From NCBI GenBank assembly GCA_002373595.1, contig DFKT01000018.1, forward strand, positions 8,065 through 18,701: a stretch of 10,637 bases of DNA, read 5' to 3'. The stretch comes from Lachnospiraceae bacterium UBA3638 (lineage in GTDB: Bacteria; Bacillota; Clostridia; Lachnospirales; Lachnospiraceae). The position numbers and the translations under genes were made by a program. The first letter of the stretch is position 1. Each line of letters starts with the position of its first letter. The notes under the pieces were generated by a model. That model was not told the origin of the DNA, did no database searches, and saw nothing but the letters and a program-made list of their open reading frames with translations. Positions 1-6,329 of this stretch are shown here, one piece after another.

Positions 1-117
1 ATCATCATAGCCAAGCAAAGAAACGGCCCGATCGGCACGACATCCCTCGCTTGGATCCCCGAGCTCACACTCTTCAGGAATCTCGACAGAGAGGTCGGAA
101 AAAAGAATCAGGAATAA
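1..117 (+). CDS. dnaB: Replicative DNA helicase DnaB, C-terminal end (partial)
   Basis: Frame 1 is open from the window edge to a TAA at 115-117 and gives 38 residues. It begins IIIAKQRNGPIGT, followed by an LAWIPELTLFRNL-like stretch. This is the conserved C-terminal signature of hexameric DnaB helicases (IAKQRNGPTGT...LAF.PEYTRF). In the family it is the last strand of the RecA-like ATPase domain and contains the arginine-finger region. DnaB unwinds DNA at the replication fork. Only the tail is visible, so nothing can be said about the start or about any intein. A hairpin follows the stop directly. Confidence 0.85.
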   Translation: MIIAKQRNGPIGTTSLAWIPELTLFRNLDREVGKKNQE

Positions 118-120
118 AAT

Positions 121-154
121 ATAAACCTCCGTGGTGAAACCATAGGGGGTTTAT
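121..154 (+). terminator. Hairpin after dnaB, possible weak terminator
   Basis: Bases 121-130 pair with 145-154 (10 bp, one G-T). An inner 4-bp stem (132-135/139-142) closes a GAA triloop. The hairpin starts four bases after the dnaB stop. The 3' side lacks a U-run (GTGTAA follows), so intrinsic termination would be inefficient. It could equally be an mRNA 3'-end stabiliser. Confidence 0.4.
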
Positions 155-169
155 GTGTAAATGGATGGA

Positions 170-175
170 TATAAT
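170..175 (+). promoter_or_regulatory. Possible -10 element for the Fic gene
   Basis: A perfect TATAAT lies at 170-175, which would start transcription near 182, just before the GGAGG at 192-196. No convincing -35 box exists at 16-18 bp spacing; that region is the arm of the preceding hairpin. The call rests on the -10 hexamer and its position alone. Confidence 0.35.
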
Positions 176-205
176 CGTATATTAAGTTGGCGGAGGTAGT
201 GACGA

Positions 206-1321
206 GTGCCAAGAAATGATAATGAAAAATGGCAAATAGATCTCGAGGAATACATTAGACAGGGTGAGCCGGATCAGTCTGAAAAATCCTCGGCATGGAA
301 GACGGCTATCGGTCTGCAGGATGTTGATGGACTAAAGACCTCTGATTATTTACTGGAAACAGCGAAGGAACATATAGAAGGCAGGATAGATATCAAAACT
401 GCCGGTCAAAGAATAGAAAGCTATTATGAAGAACGAACGGGCAGAAATGAGAGTAAAGAAGAGACAAAAGAAGCAGATATTGTAGCTGCTAGGATAGCGG
501 AGATCCTTGGAGAGAGAACTTTTCAGTTTTCTCCTGTCGAGTGGAAAAACATCCATAAAAGACTTTTCAACGGTGTGTTTGAACATGCGGGACAGTATCG
601 TACATATAACATTACCAAAAAAGAATGGATATTGAACGGAGACACAGTATATTATGCATCTGCTGATAGCATCAGTGAAACGCTGAACTATGACTTTCAG
701 ATGGAAAAGGATTTTTCATATAAAAATCTTTCGGCAGAGGACACTGCAAGGCATATAGTAAAATTCACATCCGGAATCTGGCAGATTCATCCATTCTGTG
801 AAGGTAACACAAGAGCGACAGCTGTATTTATTATCAAATACTTGAAGTCGCTTGGCTATTCTGTAAATAATGAGATTTTTGCAGAAAATTCATGGTATTT
901 TCGCAATGCTCTTGTAAGAGCGAATTATAATGACCATAAAAAAGGAATTACGGCTACATCTGTTTTTCTTAATAGATTTTTCGAGAACCTTCTTCTTGGA
1001 GCAAACTATGAACTGAAAAATAGGTATATGCATGTTGATTATATTGAATCTGAGAATAAGGATTTCCACAGTACGGTTTCAGGTGCCAAAGTGCCAGTTT
1101 CAAAGAGCCAAAATGGCACTTTGAAACTATCTCATGAGGAAATGGCAATAATACAAGTGTTACTGGAAGAACCATCGGCAACGCAAAAAAGAATAGCGGA
1201 ACTTATCGGGAAGTCTGAAAGGACGATTAAAAGGCGAACAGTTGAAATGCAGGAAAAAGGACTGATTCGCAGAGAGAATGGAAAGCGAAACGGCAGGTGG
1301 GAAGTGCTTATAAGGTTATAA
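206..1321 (+). CDS. Fic-family AMP-transferase with fused VbhA-like antitoxin domain and C-terminal winged helix
   Basis: This 371-aa protein starts at GTG 206, with GGAGG at 192-196 giving 9-nt spacing. Residues ~28-75 resemble the VbhA antitoxin domain (AIGLQDVDGL, then a helical GRIDIKTAGQRIESYYEE-type region). Residues ~90-265 are the Fic domain, with the catalytic loop HPFCEGNTR at 195-203 (catalytic His195). Residues ~305-371 form a winged helix (SERTIKRRTVEMQEKGLI). Fic enzymes usually transfer AMP from ATP to a hydroxyl of a target protein, and the inhibitory helix holds the enzyme off. VbhA's inhibitory motif is (S/T)xxxE(G/N); here the aligned stretch is LQDVDG, with Asp41 in place of Glu. 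The winged helix suggests DNA binding or autoregulation. The gene looks richer in A+T and in AGA/ATA codons than pflB, which suggests acquisition. The target is unknown. Confidence 0.9.
   Translation: MPRNDNEKWQIDLEEYIRQGEPDQSEKSSAWKTAIGLQDVDGLKTSDYLLETAKEHIEGRIDIKTAGQRIESYYEERTGRNESKEETKEADIVAARIAEILGERTFQFSPVEWKNIHKRLFNGVFEHAGQYRTYNITKKEWILNGDTVYYASADSISETLNYDFQMEKDFSYKNLSAEDTARHIVKFTSGIWQIHPFCEGNTRATAVFIIKYLKSLGYSVNNEIFAENSWYFRNALVRANYNDHKKGITATSVFLNRFFENLLLGANYELKNRYMHVDYIESENKDFHSTVSGAKVPVSKSQNGTLKLSHEEMAIIQVLLEEPSATQKRIAELIGKSERTIKRRTVEMQEKGLIRRENGKRNGRWEVLIRL
1087..1128 (+). repeat. Nested repeats and hairpin in the linker of the Fic gene
   Basis: Bases 1096-1110 pair with 1114-1128 (14 of 15 positions; A1106 faces A1118) around an AAA triloop. 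A further copy of the repeat unit, CAAAGTGCCA, lies at 1087-1096. It is a 9/10 direct repeat of 1101-1110 and a perfect inverted repeat of 1114-1123. The segment encodes the linker between the Fic domain and the winged helix (VPVSKSQ, then NGTLKL). Each arm can therefore pair with more than one partner. Confidence 0.75.
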
Positions 1322-1398
1322 AAATTCACAGTTATGATTGTTTTCACTGAATGATGAAAAGGGAAGAAAAGTGACACAATTGCTTAAACTATTTTACT

Positions 1399-1438
1399 AA
1401 AAACCGCCCGTACATTATGTACGGGCGGTTCTCGTTTT
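1399..1438. terminator. Bidirectional terminator between the convergent Fic and ferredoxin genes
   Basis: Bases 1402-1413 pair perfectly with 1419-1430, and A1414-T1418 closes a tiny TTA loop (13 bp, GC-rich core). On the minus strand, in the ferredoxin direction, the hairpin runs into TTTTT, a classic intrinsic terminator. On the plus strand, in the Fic direction, it is followed by CTCGTTTT, which is weaker but usable. The two genes converge on this site. Confidence 0.88.
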
Positions 1439-1457
1439 GCCTTGCTTTAGCTTAAAC

Positions 1458-1628
1458 TCAGCCTTCGGAGATAGCGCCGGTAGGGCAAGTTCCTGCACAT
1501 CCGCCGCAGCTGATGCACTTATCAGCGTCGATCTCAAACTTTCCGTCGCCCATGGAGATAGCGCCGACAGGGCACTGAGCCTCACATGCTCCGCATGCTA
1601 CGCAGGCGTCACTGATAACAAATGCCAT
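1458..1628 (-). CDS. 2[4Fe-4S] clostridial-type ferredoxin
   Basis: The protein is 56 aa, a typical length for clostridial ferredoxins. Two cluster motifs are complete: Cys9, 12, 15 and 19 (CVACGACEAQCP) and Cys38, 41, 44 and 48 (CISCGGCAGTCP). The pseudo-twofold repeat PVGAIS / PTGAIS is clear. The ATG at 1626-1628 is preceded by AGGAGG (minus strand, 1635-1640) at 6-nt spacing, so the start is secure. In the family it is a soluble cytoplasmic one-electron carrier for low-potential enzymes such as pyruvate:ferredoxin oxidoreductase and hydrogenase. It lies on the same strand as pflA, 117 bases downstream, with its own promoter. Donating the electron that PflA needs for radical SAM chemistry is a reasonable inference but is not shown by the sequence. 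A strong terminator follows. Confidence 0.95.
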   Translation of the reverse strand: MAFVISDACVACGACEAQCPVGAISMGDGKFEIDADKCISCGGCAGTCPTGAISEG

Positions 1629-1701
1629 AATACACCTCCTGTCCGAGACATTACCACGGGAAACCCGAATCGTCTCTAAATCATCAAAAACTACAACTAA
1701 T

Positions 1702-1730
1702 ATCCTATACTATCTTGCGTAAGATTTCAA
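1702..1730 (-). promoter_or_regulatory. SigA-type promoter for the ferredoxin gene
   Basis: Read on the minus strand, TTGAAA (1725-1730) and TAGGAT (1702-1707) are 17 bp apart, predicting a start near 1695 and a leader of about 65 nt. A small palindrome (ATCTT/AAGAT, 1712-1716/1721-1725) lies inside the spacer. The leader can form a CGGG/CCCG hairpin (1657-1660/1664-1667) flanked by GAGAC/GTCTC (1645-1649/1672-1676). No regulator can be named. Confidence 0.5.
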
Positions 1731-1745
1731 TATTTTGACCGAAAA

Positions 1746-2504
1746 TCATTTTTCGTCGTCTTCGCGTCTTTTTCTAATGCCGTCGAGGATAACTGCCTTC
1801 TTTTCGAGGAGGACTTTCCTGTCGAGGGGCTCTACTCCGTCGAGTCTGTACGGGATGCCGAGCTTCTCGTACTTCGTCCTGCCCATGGTGTGGTAGGGGA
1901 GGGCATCGAGCGCCTTGAGGTTCTTGAAATGTCCGATGAAGTAGCCCAGGTCGAAGAGGTACTTGTCGTCGTCCGTCCAGCCGGGCACGATGACGTGTCT
2001 GATCCACATATCCACATGCTTTTCGTCGAGGTAAGCGGCGAATTTGAGGATATTGGTATTGGGCTGCTGTACCAGCTCCTTGTGCTTCTCGGGGTCGATA
2101 TGCTTGATATCGAGCATCACGAGGTTAGTCACCTCCATGAGCTTGTCAAATTTCTCCATCATAGCCGGATTGTCGGGATTGAAGGCTATACCGGAGGTAT
2201 CCAGGCAGGTGTGCACGCCGTCATTCCTGGCGAGCGTAAAGAGCTCTGTCAGGAAGTCTATCTGCATGAGGGGCTCTCCGCCGGTGACCGTAATGCCGCC
2301 GCCGTTCATATAGAAGCTCTCATTCCTGTGGTACTGTTCCATGATCTCGGAAGGCTCCATCTCGGTGCCGCCGTTCATCTCCCAGGTATCGGGATTGTGG
2401 CAATAAGCACAGCGCATGGGGCATCCCTGCACGAATACGACATATCTTGTTCCGGGTCCGTCTACGGTTCCGAAGCTTTCGAGAGAATGAATGCGTCCTT
2501 TCAT
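1746..2504 (-). CDS. pflA: Pyruvate formate-lyase activating enzyme (radical SAM)
   Basis: This 252-aa protein is close to the usual ~246 aa. The radical SAM CxxxCxxC motif is at Cys28, Cys32 and Cys35 (GCPMRCAYCHNPDTW), and the SAM-binding GGEP is at 75-78 after GGGITVT. The start MKGRIHSLESFGTVDGPG matches the family N-terminus, so the ATG at 2502-2504 is preferred. An in-frame ATG 63 bases upstream would add a non-family extension. AAAGGA precedes the chosen start at about 8-nt spacing. PflA uses a [4Fe-4S]+ cluster and S-adenosylmethionine to take a hydrogen from the radical glycine of pyruvate formate-lyase. Here that glycine would be on the separate small protein at 5028-5279. The gene diverges from pflB; the common arrangement elsewhere is pflB then pflA on one strand. 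Confidence 0.96.
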   Translation of the reverse strand: MKGRIHSLESFGTVDGPGTRYVVFVQGCPMRCAYCHNPDTWEMNGGTEMEPSEIMEQYHRNESFYMNGGGITVTGGEPLMQIDFLTELFTLARNDGVHTCLDTSGIAFNPDNPAMMEKFDKLMEVTNLVMLDIKHIDPEKHKELVQQPNTNILKFAAYLDEKHVDMWIRHVIVPGWTDDDKYLFDLGYFIGHFKNLKALDALPYHTMGRTKYEKLGIPYRLDGVEPLDRKVLLEKKAVILDGIRKRREDDEK

Positions 2505-2541
2505 GATAGAGTCCTTTCGTTTGGCAAATATTTTCCCGTTC

Positions 2542-2550
2542 ATTATACCA
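2542..2550 (-). promoter_or_regulatory. Extended -10 promoter for pflA
   Basis: Read on the minus strand, TGGTATAAT (2542-2550) is a perfect TATAAT with the extended TGn element. No good -35 is visible at standard spacing, which suits an extended -10 promoter. The start is predicted near 2535, giving a leader of about 31 nt. Confidence 0.55.
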
Positions 2551-2577
2551 CATCGGGGGGATGACATATATAGGGAA

Positions 2578-2621
2578 TGTACCGAAAAAAGTACACTTTC
2601 AAACCTTGACTAATGTATACA
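2578..2621. repeat. Two palindromes at the pflA-pflB divergent promoter, possible operator
   Basis: TGTAC (2578-2582) and GTACA (2591-2595) form an inverted repeat with an 8-bp spacer, ending 10 bp before the pflB -35 box. A second, perfect palindrome TGTATACA (2614-2621) lies between the pflB -35 and -10 boxes. They share the TGTA/TACA half-site. The position would let one regulator act on both directions. Neither resembles the Rex or FNR consensus that I know. Confidence 0.35.
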
Positions 2622-2635
2622 AGATTTCCTATAAT
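2606..2635 (+). promoter_or_regulatory. SigA-type promoter for the pyruvate formate-lyase operon
   Basis: TTGACT (2606-2611) and a perfect TATAAT (2630-2635) are 18 bp apart. Transcription should start near 2642, giving a leader of about 55 nt. The leader can form an 8-bp hairpin (2649-2656/2662-2669) ahead of the AGGAGGT at 2685-2691. Confidence 0.75.
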
Positions 2636-2696
2636 TGATTCTGCGACAGAAGAGCCAAAGAGGCTTTTCAATATACACCAACATAGGAGGTAACAA

Positions 2697-4742
2697 ATGG
2701 AAAAAGCTGTAGAATGGCAGGATTTTGCCACCGGCAAGTGGGACAGAGAGGTCAATGTTCGCGACTTCATCCAGAGAAACTATCATCCCTACGATGGAGA
2801 TGAGTCTTTCCTCGCAGGCCCCACCCAGAACACCAAGGACCTTTGGAATCAGGTTCTTGATCTTCAGAAACTTGAGAGAGAAAGAGGTGGAGTAGTAGAC
2901 ATGGATACCAAGGTTGTATCCACCATCACTTCTCACGGCCCCGGATATCTTGACAAGAGCAAGGAGACCATCGTTGGTTTCCAGACCGATAAGCCCTTCA
3001 AGCGTTCACTTCAGCCTTATGGAGGAATCCGTATGGCAGAGAAGGCTTGCGCTGACAACGGCTATGAGGTTGATCCTGAGATAAGCGAGTTCTTCTCTAC
3101 TCACAGAAAGACTCACAACGCAGGATGCTTTGATGCTTACAACCCCGAGATGAGAGCTTGCCGTTCATCTCACATCATCACCGGACTTCCCGATGCATAC
3201 GGACGTGGAAGAATCATCGGTGACTATCGTCGTGTTGCTCTTTACGGAATCGATCGTCTTATCGCTGACAAGGAGGATCAGAAGGCTTCTACCGGACGCG
3301 TTATGACTGATGACGTTATCCGTCTTCGTGAAGAGCTCTCCGAGCAGATCACTGCTCTTAAGATGATGAAGGAAATGGCTGCTTCTTACGGCTGCGACAT
3401 CTCCAAGCCCGCAGCAAACGTTCAGGAAGCTATCCAGTGGACCTACTTCGGCTACCTTTGCTCTGTTAAGGAGCAGAACGGCGCAGCAATGAGCCTTGGC
3501 CGTACTTCCACCTTCCTTGACATCTTCGCTGAGAGAGACCTCAAGAACGGAACCTTCACCGAGGAGCAGATCCAGGAGTTCGTAGATCACTTCATCATGA
3601 AGCTTCGTTGCGTAAAGTTCGCTCGTACTCCCGAGTACAACCAGATCTTCGCAGGCGATCCCGTTTGGGTTACCGAGTCACTCGGCGGTGTAGGCGTTGA
3701 CGGACGTCATATGGTTACCAAGATGAGCTTCCGTTATCTCCACACCCTTGAGAACCTTGGTGCATCACCCGAGCCCAACCTTACCGTTCTCTGGTCCACC
3801 AGACTTCCTCAGGCTTGGAAGAAGTACTGCGCTAAGATCTCCATCACCACTTCTTCGATCCAGTACGAGAACGATGACCTTATGAGAGTTACTCACGGCG
3901 ATGACTACGGTATCGCATGCTGCGTATCCTCCATGGTTATCGGTAAGGAGATGCAGTTCTTCGGAGCTCGTGCTAACCTTGCCAAGTGTCTCCTCTACGC
4001 TCTTAACGGCGGTATCGATGAGGTTACCAAGAAGCAGGTTGGACCTAAGTATCGCCCTGTAGAGGGAGATGTTCTTGATTACGATGATGTATATGCTAAG
4101 TTTATGGATATGATGGAGTGGCAGGCTGACGTTTACGTCAACACCCTCAACATCATCCACTACATGCATGACAAGTATTGCTATGAGAGAGCAGAGATGG
4201 CTCTTCATGACAAGAACGTTAAGAGATATTTCGCAACCGGTATTGCAGGTCTTTCAATCGTTGCTGACTCTCTCTCCGCTATCAAGTATGCGAAGGTTGA
4301 GGTTATCCGCGATGAGGACGGTATCATCACCGACTTCAAGACCACCGGTGATTTCCCTAAGTACGGAAACGATGATGACCGCGTAGACGATATCGCTCAG
4401 GATATCGTTCACAAGTTCATGACCGCTGTACGCAGACATCATACCTACAGAAACGGTGTTCCTACCACTTCCATCCTTACCATCACCTCCAACGTTACCT
4501 ACGGTAAGGCTACCGGAAATACTCCCGACGGACGTCGTAAGGGACAGCCTTTCGCACCCGGAGCTAACCCGATGCACGGTCGCGATACTCACGGTGCAGT
4601 AGCATCCCTTTCTTCCGTATCCAAGCTTCCTTTCAATGATGCACAGGATGGTATCTCCAATACCTTCACCATCATCCCCGGAGCACTCGGAAAAGAGGAT
4701 CAGGTATTCGCCGGAGATATTGAGCTTGATCTCAAGAAATAA
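2697..4742 (+). CDS. pflB: Pyruvate formate-lyase large chain lacking the glycyl-radical domain
   Basis: This 681-aa protein starts at ATG 2697, five bases after AGGAGGT. The barrel part of formate C-acetyltransferase is fully recognisable: [11 protein letters not shown] at 321-331, SPEPN at 357-361, and the catalytic pair Cys408-Cys409 in [10 protein letters not shown]. Later come [15 protein letters not shown] and [16 protein letters not shown] near the end. The enzyme converts pyruvate and CoA to acetyl-CoA and formate. E. coli PflB is 760 aa. It continues past the GALGK-like motif with about 75 residues that hold the radical glycine (RVSGYAVRF). This chain ends at TAA 4740-4742 just past that motif, so by itself it cannot carry the radical. 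The missing domain is encoded at 5028-5279. The break is not a simple frameshift: 285 bases and another gene with its own ribosome site intervene. Codon use looks strongly biased (CGT, GCT, AAG), suggesting high expression. Confidence 0.95.
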   Translation: MEKAVEWQDFATGKWDREVNVRDFIQRNYHPYDGDESFLAGPTQNTKDLWNQVLDLQKLERERGGVVDMDTKVVSTITSHGPGYLDKSKETIVGFQTDKPFKRSLQPYGGIRMAEKACADNGYEVDPEISEFFSTHRKTHNAGCFDAYNPEMRACRSSHIITGLPDAYGRGRIIGDYRRVALYGIDRLIADKEDQKASTGRVMTDDVIRLREELSEQITALKMMKEMAASYGCDISKPAANVQEAIQWTYFGYLCSVKEQNGAAMSLGRTSTFLDIFAERDLKNGTFTEEQIQEFVDHFIMKLRCVKFARTPEYNQIFAGDPVWVTESLGGVGVDGRHMVTKMSFRYLHTLENLGASPEPNLTVLWSTRLPQAWKKYCAKISITTSSIQYENDDLMRVTHGDDYGIACCVSSMVIGKEMQFFGARANLAKCLLYALNGGIDEVTKKQVGPKYRPVEGDVLDYDDVYAKFMDMMEWQADVYVNTLNIIHYMHDKYCYERAEMALHDKNVKRYFATGIAGLSIVADSLSAIKYAKVEVIRDEDGIITDFKTTGDFPKYGNDDDRVDDIAQDIVHKFMTAVRRHHTYRNGVPTTSILTITSNVTYGKATGNTPDGRRKGQPFAPGANPMHGRDTHGAVASLSSVSKLPFNDAQDGISNTFTIIPGALGKEDQVFAGDIELDLKK

Positions 4743-4785
4743 CAGAGACTTAAAGCAAAGGTTTTAAACCGGAAAGGAGGACGTC

Positions 4786-4989
4786 ATGGACACAAAGGAT
4801 ATGATTGATGATCTCGTAAATATGCTCGACTCCGGAATGGAGAAGGGCATGGGGCATATAAATGTAGATACCTCCGAAGAACAGCAGTCGGTTCGGGATG
4901 TGACGACCATGGGCTGCACGGATTGCTCGAGAACCCCTCTGGCTTGCAGCGTCCCCACTCTCCATGACGGACTCGACGACTTTAAGTAA
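4786..4989 (+). CDS. Unknown 67-aa protein resembling half a glycyl-radical domain, with three cysteines
   Basis: I know no named family for this protein. AAAGGAGG (4773-4780) sits five bases before the ATG, and the gene lies 43 bases after pflB and 38 before the radical-domain gene, on the same strand. Residues 5-29 align without gaps to residues 9-33 of the 83-aa radical-domain protein, with 11 of 25 identical (shared LVN, LD, KG, H and NV). Thereafter the sequences part: the RVSGY radical motif is absent. In its place is a segment with Cys44, Cys47 and Cys54 ([20 protein letters not shown]). A CxxC plus a third cysteine could bind metal or form a disulfide. It may dock where the radical domain docks, as a placeholder or redox sensor, but this is inference. 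A decaying duplicate is the alternative, argued against by its intact reading frame and strong ribosome site. Confidence 0.8.
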   Translation: MDTKDMIDDLVNMLDSGMEKGMGHINVDTSEEQQSVRDVTTMGCTDCSRTPLACSVPTLHDGLDDFK

Positions 4990-5027
4990 CCGGTAGTATC
5001 AGTAAATTAAGAAAAGGAGAAAATAAA

Positions 5028-5279
5028 ATGGCAGCAGCACAGGCAAGTTCCACTCAGATAAACAATCTTGTTAATCTGCTCGACGGATATGCTACTAAGG
5101 GCGGACATCATCTTAATGTTAACGTCATGAACAGAGAAGTACTCAAGGATGCTCAGGAGCACCCTGAGAACTATCCTCAGCTTACCATCCGTGTATCGGG
5201 ATATGCAGTAAACTTCATCAAGCTTACTCCCGAACAGCAGGCTGATGTTATCTCCCGTACCTTCCACGAGTCATTCTAA
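5028..5279 (+). CDS. grcA: Stand-alone glycyl-radical domain of pyruvate formate-lyase (GrcA/YfiD-like)
   Basis: This 83-aa protein starts at ATG 5028, with AAAAGGAG ending 8 bases before it. From residue ~11 on it reads as the C-terminal domain of pyruvate formate-lyase: [38 protein letters not shown] and a TFHESF ending. Gly58 in RVSGY corresponds to the radical glycine (Gly734 in E. coli PflB). E. coli GrcA (YfiD) is a spare radical domain that rescues oxygen-cleaved PflB. Here the partner PflB has no domain of its own, so this protein should be an essential subunit rather than a spare. PflA would form the radical on it. The N-terminal eight residues (MAAAQASS) look like a designed new start. 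Codon bias resembles that of pflB. Confidence 0.93.
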   Translation: MAAAQASSTQINNLVNLLDGYATKGGHHLNVNVMNREVLKDAQEHPENYPQLTIRVSGYAVNFIKLTPEQQADVISRTFHESF

Positions 5280-5293
5280 GTCGGAGGCCGGGT

Positions 5294-5485
5294 ATGACAG
5301 GCATCAGTAAGGATATGACCTTGGGCGAGATAATGTCCAAGAATCCCGATGTGATACCGGTACTCTTAAGTGCCGGAATGCATTGCGTAAGCTGTCCCGC
5401 ATCCGCTATGGAGACGCTGGAAGAAGCCGCATTGGTACATGGGATAGACATAGACGAGCTCATGGATTATATCGAGAAGTCATAA
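5294..5485 (+). CDS. DUF1858 / hybrid-cluster-associated CxxC domain protein
   Basis: This 63-aa protein starts at ATG 5294, with CGGAGG (5282-5287) six bases before and only 14 bases after the preceding stop. It consists of one DUF1858-type domain: [20 protein letters not shown], then MHCVSCPAS with Cys31 and Cys34, then [13 protein letters not shown]. This matches the redox-disulfide domain often found with hybrid cluster proteins, and the N-terminal part of ScdA/RIC-type Fe-S repair proteins. The biochemical role of the stand-alone form is not established. As last gene of the pyruvate formate-lyase operon it may take part in redox protection or cluster maintenance. It is cytoplasmic, with no signal or membrane segment. 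Confidence 0.85.
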   Translation: MTGISKDMTLGEIMSKNPDVIPVLLSAGMHCVSCPASAMETLEEAALVHGIDIDELMDYIEKS

Positions 5486-5495
5486 GACAAAATGT

Positions 5496-5533
5496 AATAC
5501 CCCTCGCAATGAAAATTGCGGGGGGTATTTTTA
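5496..5533 (+). terminator. Strong intrinsic terminator of the pfl operon
   Basis: Bases 5496-5510 pair with 5515-5529 (15 bp, one G-T) around a GAAA tetraloop, followed by a T-run (5528-5532). On the minus strand the same hairpin is followed by TACATTTTG and could also end mecA transcripts, less efficiently. Bases 5534-5588, up to the mecA stop, show nothing else. Confidence 0.92.
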
Positions 5534-5588
5534 TAGTTGTAAATGTGTTTATATTTTGTTCGGCAATAAAATCTGAGGGTTCATATCT

Positions 5589-6320
5589 TTACTCAGCCGA
5601 GAGCTTTGAAAGCGCTCTGTCGGGGATGAGTACCTCCGCGTGCTCCTTGAGGTATTCGTCGCCGCCTTTCTCGGAAACGCATCCCCTGCCGAACTCGGAT
5701 GCCGTGCGACAGAAGGCTTTGAACGCTTCAATACTGCAGTCACCGCGCTTTAGTGCGAGGATATAGCAGGAGTCGTTTTTCTTATACAGGCTGCTGCAGC
5801 CCTTATAATCACCTGCAACGGCTGCGAGACTCATGACATCTCCGAGGGACTTCATCTCAAATATGAATGTCGCATCTGCGGATTCATCCTGAAGAGCCTT
5901 CTGGAGGATCTCGTCAAACGATACCTTGGGTGATTCGTTATAAGCGGAACGGTCGCCGGCGATCATGCGAAGGAGATCGTCGCCGTCTTCATCATCGTCA
6001 TCGTAGTCGGACTCGCCTTCAGATTTGCCAAATGAGGGTGCAAATCTGGAGAATCTCGTATCGAGCTCCTCAGGATCGTCCACCTTGGTGATGATGAGCA
6101 CTATTCCCTCGGAACTGACCGGGATGGCCTCTATCATGAGGGGAGTGTTGTTTGCTTCGAACCCGTATTCATAATCGGCCTCTCGGAGCATCTCCCTGAA
6201 GAGTCCCTGCGTTTTTTCCGAACCGTAAGCAAGCTCGCTCACACGGATCTGTCTGGTGGCGAGGTCTTCCTTGGAAAGGGTGCACTTTATCTGATTGTCG
6301 CTTATCTTTTCAATTTTCAT
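5589..6320 (-). CDS. mecA: Adaptor protein MecA
   Basis: This 243-aa protein is a little longer than Bacillus subtilis MecA (218 aa). The N-terminal domain (1-~95) begins MKIEKISDNQIKCTLSKEDL, typical of the family's substrate-binding part. A very acidic linker (about 97-135, with DYDDDDEDGDD) follows. The C-terminal domain (~148-243: TFIFEMKSLGDVMSLAAV, later LIPDRALSKL) is the ClpC-binding part. In Bacillus MecA hands substrates such as ComK to the ClpCP protease and helps assemble the ClpC hexamer. The substrate here is unknown. The gene stands alone and leftward. No Shine-Dalgarno sequence precedes the ATG, and the promoter lies only 9 bases upstream, so the mRNA should be nearly leaderless. 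Confidence 0.93.
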   Translation of the reverse strand: MKIEKISDNQIKCTLSKEDLATRQIRVSELAYGSEKTQGLFREMLREADYEYGFEANNTPLMIEAIPVSSEGIVLIITKVDDPEELDTRFSRFAPSFGKSEGESDYDDDDEDGDDLLRMIAGDRSAYNESPKVSFDEILQKALQDESADATFIFEMKSLGDVMSLAAVAGDYKGCSSLYKKNDSCYILALKRGDCSIEAFKAFCRTASEFGRGCVSEKGGDEYLKEHAEVLIPDRALSKLSAE

Positions 6321-6329
6321 TGTTTGCTG

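Noticed and set aside
1437..1679. Plus-strand open frame of 80 codons opposite the ferredoxin
   Set aside because: The minus strand encodes a textbook 2[4Fe-4S] ferredoxin with a perfect ribosome site; the plus frame is its shadow.
1890..2564. Plus-strand open frame of 224 codons opposite pflA
   Set aside because: PflA carries the radical SAM signature on the minus strand. This frame has no family features or ribosome site.
2649..2669. 8-bp hairpin in the pflB leader as a terminator or attenuator
   Set aside because: It is not followed by a U-run, and no alternative pairing or leader peptide is visible; only a stabilising hairpin can be claimed.
4740..5028. Idea that the pfl split is a sequencing error or a fresh frameshift in one gene
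   Set aside because: No frame joins the two parts: 285 bases intervene, with a complete gene of its own, and both small genes have strong ribosome sites and their own starts.
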